Assembly (NCBI GenBank): GCA_030665705.1
Contig: DAOUZG010000163.1
Coordinates: forward strand, 1-5,054
From: Deltaproteobacteria bacterium
GTDB lineage: Bacteria > Myxococcota_A > UBA9160 > SZUA-336
Direction: 5' to 3'
DNA: 5,054 nucleotides
Shown here: positions 1 through 5,054 of the stretch, piece after piece
Layout: each line of letters opens with the position of its first letter
Numbering within the stretch: position 1 is the stretch's first letter
Notes under the pieces: generated by a model
The model's database searches: none
Seen by the model: the letters and a program-made list of their open reading frames with translations, nothing else
Told to the model about the DNA's origin: nothing
Made by a program: the position numbers and the translations under genes

Positions 1-261
1 GCCTCGGAACACGAGGGCACCCCCGGCCTGCTCATCCTCACAGATCATGAAGTCATCGGGCAGAGGTTCGTGCTCGAGGCGGGTCTGGGTAATGCGATGT
101 CCGAGTTGCTGGAAAAAGAGCGGCTCAATCCCTGGGAGCTCTTCTTGTGGGACTCTTCGAATTGGTTGTACCATCTGAGAATCCCTGCCTTGTGCCGAGG
201 CAGTTGTGGCGAGGCACCTTCTAGACGGGCCCCGCACCCCGCCAAGAGAAGCACGCGTTAG
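1..261 (+). CDS. 3' end of an unrecognised protein-coding frame (partial)
   Basis: The first plus-strand frame is open from base 1 to a TAG at 259-261, giving 86 residues with no start of its own that must be the true one (a GTG at 70 is possible, but the frame is already open upstream). The first 60 or so residues look protein-like: a hydrophobic strand (GLLILTDHEV), then a helical acidic stretch (MSELLEKERLNPWELFLWD), with codons mostly ending in G or C. The last 25 or so residues are Arg/Pro/Ser-rich and have poorer codon use, as if an older stop had been lost or the tail were unconstrained. I do not recognise a family. It is convergent with the radical SAM gene, separated by about 220 bp. 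It could be a degenerate remnant or, less likely, chance open frame. Confidence 0.35.
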   Translation, partial: ASEHEGTPGLLILTDHEVIGQRFVLEAGLGNAMSELLEKERLNPWELFLWDSSNWLYHLRIPALCRGSCGEAPSRRAPHPAKRSTR

Positions 262-272
262 TTTACCATCCA

Positions 273-290
273 TCTCGAGCCTGTTCGAGA
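273..290 (+). terminator. weak hairpin downstream of the partial frame
   Basis: TCTCGA (273-278) and TCGAGA (285-290) form a perfect 6-bp stem with a 6-base loop, 11 bases after the TAG of the partial frame. The bases after it (GATATTTCGC) have only a short T run, so this is at best a weak intrinsic terminator for the plus-strand gene. A 6-bp inverted repeat may also occur by chance. Confidence 0.2.
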
Positions 291-425
291 GATATTTCGC
301 TCGGGATGCCACCAGGATCATCCACGCATCCGGTTGGGTGGGCCGCAACTCGGGCTGCAGACAGCGTGCAACGGATGCGCAGTTGGGCGTCACACCGCCG
401 CGACCCCTTTCCACTACGATTGCCA

Positions 426-442
426 ACCGCGTCGCACGCGGT
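426..442 (-). terminator. perfect 7-bp hairpin downstream of the radical SAM gene
   Basis: ACCGCGT (426-432) and ACGCGGT (436-442) are perfect reverse complements around a 3-base loop. The hairpin lies about 40 bases past the stop codon of the minus-strand radical SAM gene, in the convergent gap. No U-tract follows on either strand, so it is not a classical intrinsic terminator. It may be a transcript-stabilising 3' hairpin or a Rho-associated end. A smaller inverted repeat, GGGC-TTTA-GCCC (459-470), lies even closer to the stop. The rest of 262-482 shows no convincing gene. Confidence 0.25.
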
Positions 443-482
443 CGCAGGTCGAGGACGCGGGCTTTAGCCCTCTACTCTGCCC

Positions 483-1418
483 TCAGACCCGCGCCGGCGG
501 GCGCTTGTCGGCGTGCCAGAGACCGTAGCGGCGCATCACCTCGAGGGCGCGACGGTACTCCGGTCGTGTAATCGGACGGTCGATCCCCGGATGGCCGTGA
601 GCGCGGTAGACCGGCCGGTACTGATCCATGACATTCACACACGTGCCGGAGGAGATCTCGCGAGCGATGAACCCGAGGACCTCCTCGGTGTTGGCGAGAT
701 CCCCGGGAAGGACGAGGTGTCGCACGAGAAGGCCGCGTTGTGCGACCCCGTGCTCATCGAGCACGAGGTCCCCGACCTGGCGATGCATCTCCCGCAGAGC
801 AGCCTGGTTGACCTCGGCGTAATCCCGGACGTGGGAATAGCGGTGCGCGATCTCGGAGCTCCCGTATTTCGCGTCGGGCATGTAGATGTCGACCACGCCG
901 TCGAGAAGCTCCAGCGCCTCGAGGCTGTCGTAGCCCCCCGTGTTGTAGACGAGGGGAAGGCGCAGACCCTCCTCGGCCGCGAGCTGTAGCGCCTCCAAGA
1001 TCTGAGCGACGACATGACTGGGTGTCACGAAGTTGATGTTGTGGCACCCCAGCTCCTGCAGAACGAGCATCATCCGCGCGAGCTGCTCCGGTCCCACCTC
1101 CTGTCCCGAGCCTTTGTGGCTGATCTCCCAGTTCTGGCAGAAGACACAGCGCAGGTTGCACCAGCTGAAGAAGATCGTTCCGGAGCCGCGCGAGCCTCGG
1201 AGGGGAGGCTCCTCTCCGTGATGGGGGGCGGAGCTGTTGACCACGGCCCGCTCGCCCGTTCGACAGACGGCCCCCTTCGTGGTCTCGTAGCGATTGATCC
1301 GGCAGTAGCGAGCACAGAGATCGCACGAGGCCATGCGTCCCCGAGCGTCCCCGACCCGCCGCTCGAGTTCGCCGGACTCGAGCAAGCGCACGTAAGCGGG
1401 CTCGAACTCGGTGCTCAC
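483..1418 (-). CDS. PflX-like radical SAM protein (COG1313-type)
   Basis: This encodes a cytosolic radical S-adenosylmethionine enzyme related to pyruvate formate-lyase activating enzymes; the substrate of the PflX-like group is not established. From the GTG at 1418 the product has 311 residues. Seen in order: an N-terminal cysteine block CDLCARYC (residues 32-39) followed by a further Cys at 52, typical of this group and possibly binding metal; the phrase PHHGEEPPLRGS (65-76); the motif CNLRCVFCQN with the CX3CX2C cysteines 87, 91 and 94 that bind the SAM [4Fe-4S] cluster; then the TIM-barrel segment with NFVTPSH and YNTGGYDSLE. The C-terminal RPVYRAH block is also usual in the group. The frame stays open to a TTG at 1481, but those extra 21 residues run into the palindromic element, and family members as I know them begin close to FEPAY, so I prefer the GTG. 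No clear ribosome site precedes it. It lies downstream of the patatin gene on the same strand, split from it by the palindrome. Confidence 0.88.
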   Translation of the reverse strand: MSTEFEPAYVRLLESGELERRVGDARGRMASCDLCARYCRINRYETTKGAVCRTGERAVVNSSAPHHGEEPPLRGSRGSGTIFFSWCNLRCVFCQNWEISHKGSGQEVGPEQLARMMLVLQELGCHNINFVTPSHVVAQILEALQLAAEEGLRLPLVYNTGGYDSLEALELLDGVVDIYMPDAKYGSSEIAHRYSHVRDYAEVNQAALREMHRQVGDLVLDEHGVAQRGLLVRHLVLPGDLANTEEVLGFIAREISSGTCVNVMDQYRPVYRAHGHPGIDRPITRPEYRRALEVMRRYGLWHADKRPPARV

Positions 1419-1465
1419 CGCCTGGAAAAGTACCCGCGCGTCTCCACAATTGCCCGTTGCTAGGG

Positions 1466-1632
1466 CTAGAACCCCTCTCAAAAACCCACTCCCGTCGTCA
1501 GGTCGCCCTGGCGGGCCGATCTCTGCGTTGCGCTCGCTCGGAATAACGACTGATATGCCTCGCTCGCGACGCCTTGATCTCGGCCCGCCAAAGCGGCCTG
1601 GCTCGGTCCGGGGTTTCTGAGATGGGTTCTAG
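1466..1632. repeat. 167-bp nested palindrome, MITE-like insertion
   Basis: The ends are 22-bp inverted repeats, 1466-1487 (begins CTAGAACCC) and 1611-1632 (ends GGGTTCTAG), matching at 20 of 22 positions. Inside, 1497-1519 and 1580-1602 pair at 19 of 23 positions, including a perfect 11-bp core TGGCGGGCCGA / TCGGCCCGCCA (1509-1519 and 1580-1590). Further in, GCGTTGCG (1525-1532) faces CGCGACGC (1565-1572) with one G-U. The loop holds an AT-richer stretch around 1541-1557. The element is bounded exactly by AGGG on both sides (1462-1465 and 1633-1636), which looks like a 4-bp target-site duplication. No transposase is present, so it would be a non-autonomous element or a large REP/BIME-type palindrome. 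It occupies the gap between the patatin and radical SAM genes, and its transcript would fold into a long hairpin that could attenuate or stabilise a joint mRNA. The palindrome is seen directly; mobility is inferred. Confidence 0.7.
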
Positions 1633-2498
1633 AGGGAATGGGGGTGGAGGCGAATCTGGGGCGGGACGACGGTCCGCTCGAGTCCCCCCTCCTCGATCCA
1701 CCTCCGAGTGGACTTCAAGGCGCCGTCGATGAGCTCGCCTGCGTGGGAGAAATCTTGGGGAGTCGTCGTGATCGGACAGAGGGGCGGAACGATCCGGATC
1801 TCCACGACCTCACCGTAGCGCTCGACATCCAGAACCATCTGACGGGCGATCATGAGATTCACCGCGTGCAGGGCCATCGCGACGGGGCTGTTCGGGGGCG
1901 CGGAGAGCTCGCAGGTGAAGCCCGTGGGCAACACGATCACCCGCCCCGCGCCACGCTCGGTCGCCACGGAGATCGCGGTGTTGTTCGCGACCGCCCCGTC
2001 GACGAGATACCGTCCCTCTCGCTCGACGGGCGGGAACACGGCCGGGATGGCCGAGCTGGCCATGATCGCTTCAACGGCGGGCCCGGAAGAAATTACCACC
2101 TCCGCACCGCTCAGGACGTCGGCCGCAACGACGTGCACGGGAATGGCCGCATCCTCGAGATCGCGATACGGCAGATAGCGTGTCATGAGACGACGCAGCG
2201 GCTGGGGATCGAGAAGGTGGTTCCGGCGTCCCAACAACCCGAGTAGGCCGCCTAACGGATTGACCGGGAAGACGTCGCTTCTACGGAGCCCCCGCCAGAT
2301 CTTGCCGAGCGCTCGGACGCCCACGAGATCCGAACGGTCCGCAAAGTAGACGGCGTTGAGGGCGCCGACCGAGGTGCCCACCAGGAAATCCGGCGTGATG
2401 CCGTGCGCGACGAGCGCCTCCAGCATCCCCACCTCGACCGCACCCAGGCTCCCACCCCCCGTCAGAACGAAGGCGGTTGTCGCCTCCGCGGGACCCAT
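1629..2498 (-). CDS. patatin-like phospholipase (RssA-type)
   Basis: This is a serine acyl hydrolase of the patatin family, expected to release fatty acids from lipid or acyl esters using a Ser-Asp dyad; the physiological substrate is unknown. From the ATG at 2498 it has 289 residues, normal for the short bacterial RssA-like group. The sequence shows the glycine-rich oxyanion loop LTGGGSLGAVEVG (12-24), the nucleophile elbow GTSVG with Ser43, the conserved block ASSAIPAVFPPV (147-158), and the DGA motif with catalytic Asp167 followed by NN. All catalytic elements are intact. There is no signal peptide or membrane segment, so it is probably cytosolic. A TTG at 2519, seven codons earlier, is an alternative start: GGAG lies about 8 bases before it, whereas the GGAGG before the ATG is only 2 bases away. 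The TAG stop (1629-1631) lies inside the terminal arm of the palindromic element, so the last codons sit at an insertion boundary. The gene is divergent from the sulfur-carrier gene. Confidence 0.9.
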   Translation of the reverse strand: MGPAEATTAFVLTGGGSLGAVEVGMLEALVAHGITPDFLVGTSVGALNAVYFADRSDLVGVRALGKIWRGLRRSDVFPVNPLGGLLGLLGRRNHLLDPQPLRRLMTRYLPYRDLEDAAIPVHVVAADVLSGAEVVISSGPAVEAIMASSAIPAVFPPVEREGRYLVDGAVANNTAISVATERGAGRVIVLPTGFTCELSAPPNSPVAMALHAVNLMIARQMVLDVERYGEVVEIRIVPPLCPITTTPQDFSHAGELIDGALKSTRRWIEEGGLERTVVPPQIRLHPHSL

Positions 2499-2519
2499 CG
2501 CCTCCGCAGCGCGCGTCAA

Positions 2520-2760
2520 ACCTGGGGCTCCGTACCGCCGATTCCAAGCTGCCCTCGACGCGTGCGGCGCTCCGGGCCGAACCTCGATCGGCTTCTACGC
2601 ATCCTACCTCACCTCCCCCCCGCCCGCGCCAAGGCCGAACTCGCGGAGCGAAAGCATCTCGAAAACCCAGTCTATACCTCAGAGGCCTGTCCCGCGGGGG
2701 GTACCGGTGTCCTCTCTCGCTACACTCACCGGGTCAGGCTGCCTCAGGGAGATCCACCAC
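2520..2760. promoter_or_regulatory. divergent intergenic region between patatin and sulfur-carrier genes
   Basis: About 240 bases separate the starts of two divergent genes, so promoters for both directions are expected here. I cannot support a specific one: TCTATA at about 2671-2676 is a possible minus-10 for the plus strand, but no TTGACA-like hexamer lies at the right distance. GGGCCGA (2574-2580) and TCGGCTT (2588-2594) can form a stem with G-U pairs. Reading frames that pass through this stretch show no protein-like composition. Confidence 0.3.
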
Positions 2761-3030
2761 ATGCCGAAAGTCGCCGTTCCTCCCCCTTACCGGGGACCAA
2801 CGAAGGGGGAAGCCCAAATCGACGTGGCGGGGCACACGATCCTCGAGTGCATCGAGGCGGTTGACGCACGCTACCCCGGCTTCCGGGCCCAGGTGCTCGA
2901 CGAGGAGGGGAGGGTCCGCCGGTTCGTCCGGCTCTTTCTGAACGGCGAGGCGCTGGAACCCACCGCCCTCGAGCGCGCCGTCGCGGATGGCGACGAGGTC
3001 GGGGTCCTCGCGGCGATCGCCGGCGGGTAG
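2761..3030 (+). CDS. MoaD/ThiS-family sulfur-carrier protein, CysO-like
   Basis: This is a small ubiquitin-fold sulfur carrier of 89 residues ending in Ala-Gly-Gly at the exact C-terminus, the mark of proteins that are adenylated and thiocarboxylated by an E1-like (MoeB/ThiF) enzyme. Features seen: the strand VAVPPPYRGPTKG, a helix ILECIEAVDARYPGFR (27-42), RRFVRLFLNGEAL (53-65), and VADGDEVGVLAAIAGG (74-89), the standard beta-grasp end. The layout (PPPYRG, then RRFVRLFLNG) resembles CysO, the carrier for CysM-dependent cysteine synthesis, more than classical MoaD. Placed before an AOR-family gene and moeA, it could instead supply dithiolene sulfur to the pterin cofactor; no cysM, mec or E1 gene is in the window to decide. 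The ATG at 2761 has GGGAG at 2747-2751, 9 bases away, and the frame upstream of it is not protein-like. It is 98 bases from the next gene and probably cotranscribed with it. Confidence 0.88.
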   Translation: MPKVAVPPPYRGPTKGEAQIDVAGHTILECIEAVDARYPGFRAQVLDEEGRVRRFVRLFLNGEALEPTALERAVADGDEVGVLAAIAGG

Positions 3031-3114
3031 TCTGTCGGGACGGACGGGTTCCCGGGCCGAACACCCACTGAGACCCGATGCGTTCCGTGGTAGTCTTGGG
3101 CGTCTTTTGAGCTT

Positions 3115-3128
3115 TAGGGAGGTGATCC
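3115..3128 (+). promoter_or_regulatory. near-complete anti-Shine-Dalgarno complement before the AOR gene
   Basis: TAGGGAGGTGATCC ends directly before the ATG at 3129. It matches TAAGGAGGTGATCC, the full complement of the usual bacterial 16S rRNA 3' tail, at 13 of 14 bases, and the one difference can pair as G-U. The GGAGG core is 6 bases from the start codon. It fixes the start of the oxidoreductase and suggests very strong initiation. Confidence 0.85.
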
Positions 3129-4859
3129 ATGAGCGGTGGTCCAACGGGTGATCGACTCATTCGCGTCGACATGACGAATCAGTCTGTGAGCATCGAGGCG
3201 TTTCCCGATGAGTGGAGGCTGCTCGGCGGGAGGGCGCTCTCGGCGCGTATTCTGATTCAAGAGTGCGATCCGACCTGCGATCCCCTGGGCCCGGACAACC
3301 CGCTCGTGATGGCCCCCGGCGTGATGTCGGGAACCGCCGCCCCGACCTCGGGACGGATCTCCATCGGAGGCAAGAGCCCCCTCACGGGCGGGATCAAGGA
3401 GGCCAACGCGGGCGGGGAACCCGGGCAGGACCTGATGAAGCTCGGCTACCGGGTGATCATCGTGAAGGGCAAGCCCGCGAATCCGGACAAGCGCTACGGC
3501 CTCGAGGTGAACTCCAAGGGCGCGAAGGTGGTGGAGGCCGACGAGTACAAGGGCCAGTGGAACTACGCGCTCTGTGAAGCGCTCAGTAAGAAGTACTCCC
3601 GCACCACCTCGTTCATCTCCTGCGGACCCGCCGGCGAGCTGCAGCTGAAGGGCGCCTCGGTGGCCTGTACCGACGAGCACGGGCGCCCCGCTCGGCACGC
3701 CGCTCGTGGCGGCCTCGGCGCCGTGATGGGGAGCAAGGGCCTAAAGTACGTGGCCGTCGACAATGAGAAGCGGCCCGTTCGGAAGGCCGCCAACACGAAG
3801 GACTTCAGTGGGCTCTGCAAGACCTACACGAAGGATTACCGGGAGGGTCAGCAGCTTTTCGCGAAGGGGACGAGCGCGTTTGTTTCCCTCGCGAACATGC
3901 TCAACACCTTCCCCTACCGAAACCGCACCGAGGGGCAGTCGCCTGACGTGGAGACCCTCGACGGCGCTCGCATCGTCGAGAGCTTCGAGAAGCGCGGGGG
4001 CGGCATGCACAACTGCATGACGGGCTGCATCGTGAAGTGCAGCAACATCGTCCACGGGGAGGATGGCAAGTACAAGACCTCGGCCCTCGAGTTCGAGACG
4101 CTTACGCTGCTGGGCTCCAACTGCGGGATCGCGAGCTGGGACGATGTGGCCGACCTCGATCGGCTGTGCGACGAGGTGGGTCTCGACACGATCGAGACGG
4201 GAGCCGCGATCGCGGTCTACATGGATTCGGGCGGGATCAAGTTCGGCGACGCCGAGGGCGCGAAGCGGATCCTCAAGGAGATCTCCGAGGGCACAGAGCT
4301 CGGGCGAGCCATCGGCGACGGCGCACTCTCGATCGGCAAGAAACGCAAGCATCACCGCATCCCCGTCGTGAAGGGTCAATCGATCCCCGCTTGGGATCCG
4401 CGGCCCCTCCAGGCCACCGGCGTCACGTACGCCACGAGCCCCATGGGCGCCGATCACACGGCCGGGCTCATCATCAACCCGGGTATGCCGGCGGATCAGT
4501 TCGCCCAGGCTTCCCAGGAGTCTCAGATCATCAACGCGGTGTGCGACTCCTCGGGCTTCTGCCAGTTCCTCCAGCCAACCATCGCCGACATCGCCCGGTT
4601 CTACTCGCTGCTCTACGGCGAGGAGGTCACCCGGGAGCAGGCGGCAGACCTCGGCTGGCAGTGTCTCGAGGACGAGTGGGCATTCAACAAGCGCGCCGGG
4701 TTCACGGCGGCCGATGATGATCTCCCGGAGGTCATGAAGACCGAGGGTGTCGGACCGGACCACAGCCTGAAGTTCGCCGTGCCGGCCGACGTCATCGCGA
4801 AGGCCAAGGTTCGTTTCGAGCCCCGAGAGGAGCTCTTTACCGGCCACGCCTCCGGCTGA
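3129..4859 (+). CDS. aldehyde:ferredoxin oxidoreductase (AOR) family tungsten/molybdenum enzyme
   Basis: This 576-residue protein is a catalytic subunit of the AOR family: cytosolic enzymes with a W- (or Mo-) bis-pyranopterin and one [4Fe-4S] cluster that oxidise aldehydes to acids, or work in reverse, with ferredoxin or a partner electron-transfer subunit. The length is near the roughly 600 of the family. The N-terminal domain (about 1-210) shows GGRALSARIL (33-42), the glycine/serine-rich region 62-88 ending SPLTGG, and the pterin-binding HAARGGLGAVMGSKGLK (190-206). The cluster motif is CMTGCIVKC (Cys 296, 300, 304) with the distal Cys478 in DSSGFCQF. EFETLTLLGS (321-330) and GADHT (440-444), near the metal in known members, are present. 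The CX3CX3C spacing differs from the CX2CX3C of Pyrococcus AOR. The substrate cannot be told; some members act on glyceraldehyde-3-phosphate or reduce aromatic acyl-CoA. The start is fixed by a very strong ribosome site. The gene sits between a sulfur-carrier gene and moeA, which supports a pterin-cofactor enzyme. No ferredoxin-like subunit gene is visible in the window. Confidence 0.95.
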   Translation: MSGGPTGDRLIRVDMTNQSVSIEAFPDEWRLLGGRALSARILIQECDPTCDPLGPDNPLVMAPGVMSGTAAPTSGRISIGGKSPLTGGIKEANAGGEPGQDLMKLGYRVIIVKGKPANPDKRYGLEVNSKGAKVVEADEYKGQWNYALCEALSKKYSRTTSFISCGPAGELQLKGASVACTDEHGRPARHAARGGLGAVMGSKGLKYVAVDNEKRPVRKAANTKDFSGLCKTYTKDYREGQQLFAKGTSAFVSLANMLNTFPYRNRTEGQSPDVETLDGARIVESFEKRGGGMHNCMTGCIVKCSNIVHGEDGKYKTSALEFETLTLLGSNCGIASWDDVADLDRLCDEVGLDTIETGAAIAVYMDSGGIKFGDAEGAKRILKEISEGTELGRAIGDGALSIGKKRKHHRIPVVKGQSIPAWDPRPLQATGVTYATSPMGADHTAGLIINPGMPADQFAQASQESQIINAVCDSSGFCQFLQPTIADIARFYSLLYGEEVTREQAADLGWQCLEDEWAFNKRAGFTAADDDLPEVMKTEGVGPDHSLKFAVPADVIAKAKVRFEPREELFTGHASG

Positions 4860-4898
4860 GGACTCCGCCGGTCGGCCCGGAGCCCTCGAGAGCAGAGC

Positions 4899-5054
4899 AT
4901 GCGGGACGTCCGAATGCGAGGGTTTGCAGCGCGCGCGGACGTCGAGGAGGTGGAGCGTTTCCTCGCCGAGCGGGTCCAGCCGCTGGGAAACGAGGAGGTC
5001 GACCTCCTCGAGTGCGCGGGCCGCGTGCTCTCGATCGACATCGCTGCGGAGGTG
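4899..5054 (+). CDS. moeA: molybdopterin molybdotransferase MoeA, N-terminal fragment (runs off window)
   Basis: The frame begins 39 bases after the oxidoreductase stop and is open to the window end, giving 52 residues. The part RADVEEVERFLAERVQPL, then EEVDLLECAGRVLSIDIAAEV, fits the MoeA N-terminus, where an initial helix is followed by the conserved E..GRVL..D.. block just ahead of the expected P..DNSAMDGYA region beyond the window. MoeA-type proteins insert molybdate (or, with family variants, tungstate) into adenylylated molybdopterin. That role fits the neighbouring AOR-family enzyme, and the short gap points to one operon. The start is uncertain: an in-frame ATG at 4914 gives the MRGF opening common in the family, and neither start has a strong ribosome site. 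A small CTCCG/CGGAG inverted repeat (4863-4882) lies in the gap without a T run. The identification rests on a short segment. Confidence 0.75.
   Translation, partial: MRDVRMRGFAARADVEEVERFLAERVQPLGNEEVDLLECAGRVLSIDIAAEV

Noticed and set aside
45..254. Minus-strand frame beginning MLLLAGCG, resembling a lipoprotein signal
   Set aside because: The hydrophobic stretch is too short, there is no positively charged N-region, and the start is a GTG; it is opposite the better plus-strand partial frame.
206..571. Plus-strand open frame across the convergent gap into the radical SAM 3' end
   Set aside because: Arg/Ala/Pro-rich translation without protein-like patterning; overlaps the end of a well-supported gene on the other strand.
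513..1463. Plus-strand frames opposite the radical SAM gene (513-989, 1014-1463)
   Set aside because: Antisense to a gene with intact CX3CX2C and other family motifs; shadows of codon bias.
1411..1620. Small plus-strand frame running through the palindromic element
   Set aside because: Follows from repeat sequence and GC bias; no ribosome site or protein-like composition.
1466..1632. Possible CRISPR repeat or tRNA-like fold in the palindrome
   Set aside because: There are no regularly spaced direct repeats and no tRNA arms or CCA end; the symmetry is that of nested inverted repeats.
2356..2760. N-terminal extension of the sulfur-carrier frame to 2356
   Set aside because: The extension is Ser/Pro/Arg-rich, overlaps the patatin gene, and the ATG at 2761 has a good ribosome site and matches the family length.
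3114..3698. Minus-strand open frame opposite the 5' part of the oxidoreductase
   Set aside because: Antisense shadow with low-complexity composition and no recognisable motif.
3741..4847. Long minus-strand open frame (368 residues) opposite the oxidoreductase
   Set aside because: It lies fully antisense to a clear AOR-family gene; such frames are common opposite GC-rich genes, and the translation shows no domain I recognise.

Overview
The window is GC-rich bacterial DNA with mostly G/C-ending codons and strong Shine-Dalgarno sites. Its gene content (a tungsto/molybdo-enzyme of the aldehyde:ferredoxin oxidoreductase family with cofactor genes, a PflX-type radical SAM protein, an RssA-type patatin) suggests an anaerobic or facultatively anaerobic, possibly uncultured, soil or sediment bacterium. 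Nothing here fixes the phylum; a Desulfobacterota-like or other deltaproteobacterial-type lineage is only a guess.

Layout. Positions 1-261 hold the C-terminal end of an unrecognised plus-strand reading frame. After a convergent gap (262-482) with two small hairpins come two minus-strand genes: a PflX-like radical SAM protein (483-1418) and, upstream of it, a patatin-like phospholipase (1629-2498). Between them lies a 167-bp nested palindrome (1466-1632). It has 22-bp imperfect terminal inverted repeats and is bracketed by a 4-bp direct repeat AGGG, so it looks like a MITE-type insertion. The stop codon of the patatin gene lies inside one arm. Removing the element plus one AGGG copy joins the patatin and radical SAM frames into one open frame.

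A divergent intergenic region (about 2520-2760) separates this block from a plus-strand cluster: a MoaD/CysO-like sulfur-carrier protein ending in Gly-Gly (2761-3030), a complete AOR-family oxidoreductase (3129-4859) preceded by an almost complete anti-Shine-Dalgarno complement, and the start of a MoeA-like molybdopterin molybdotransferase (4899 to the window end). These three read as a unit: the oxidoreductase needs a W/Mo-bis-pterin cofactor, MoeA-type proteins insert the metal into the pterin, and MoaD-type proteins give the dithiolene sulfur. The sulfur carrier, however, looks closer to CysO than to classical MoaD. The oxidoreductase carries a CX3CX3C cluster motif instead of the CX2CX3C known from the Pyrococcus enzyme.
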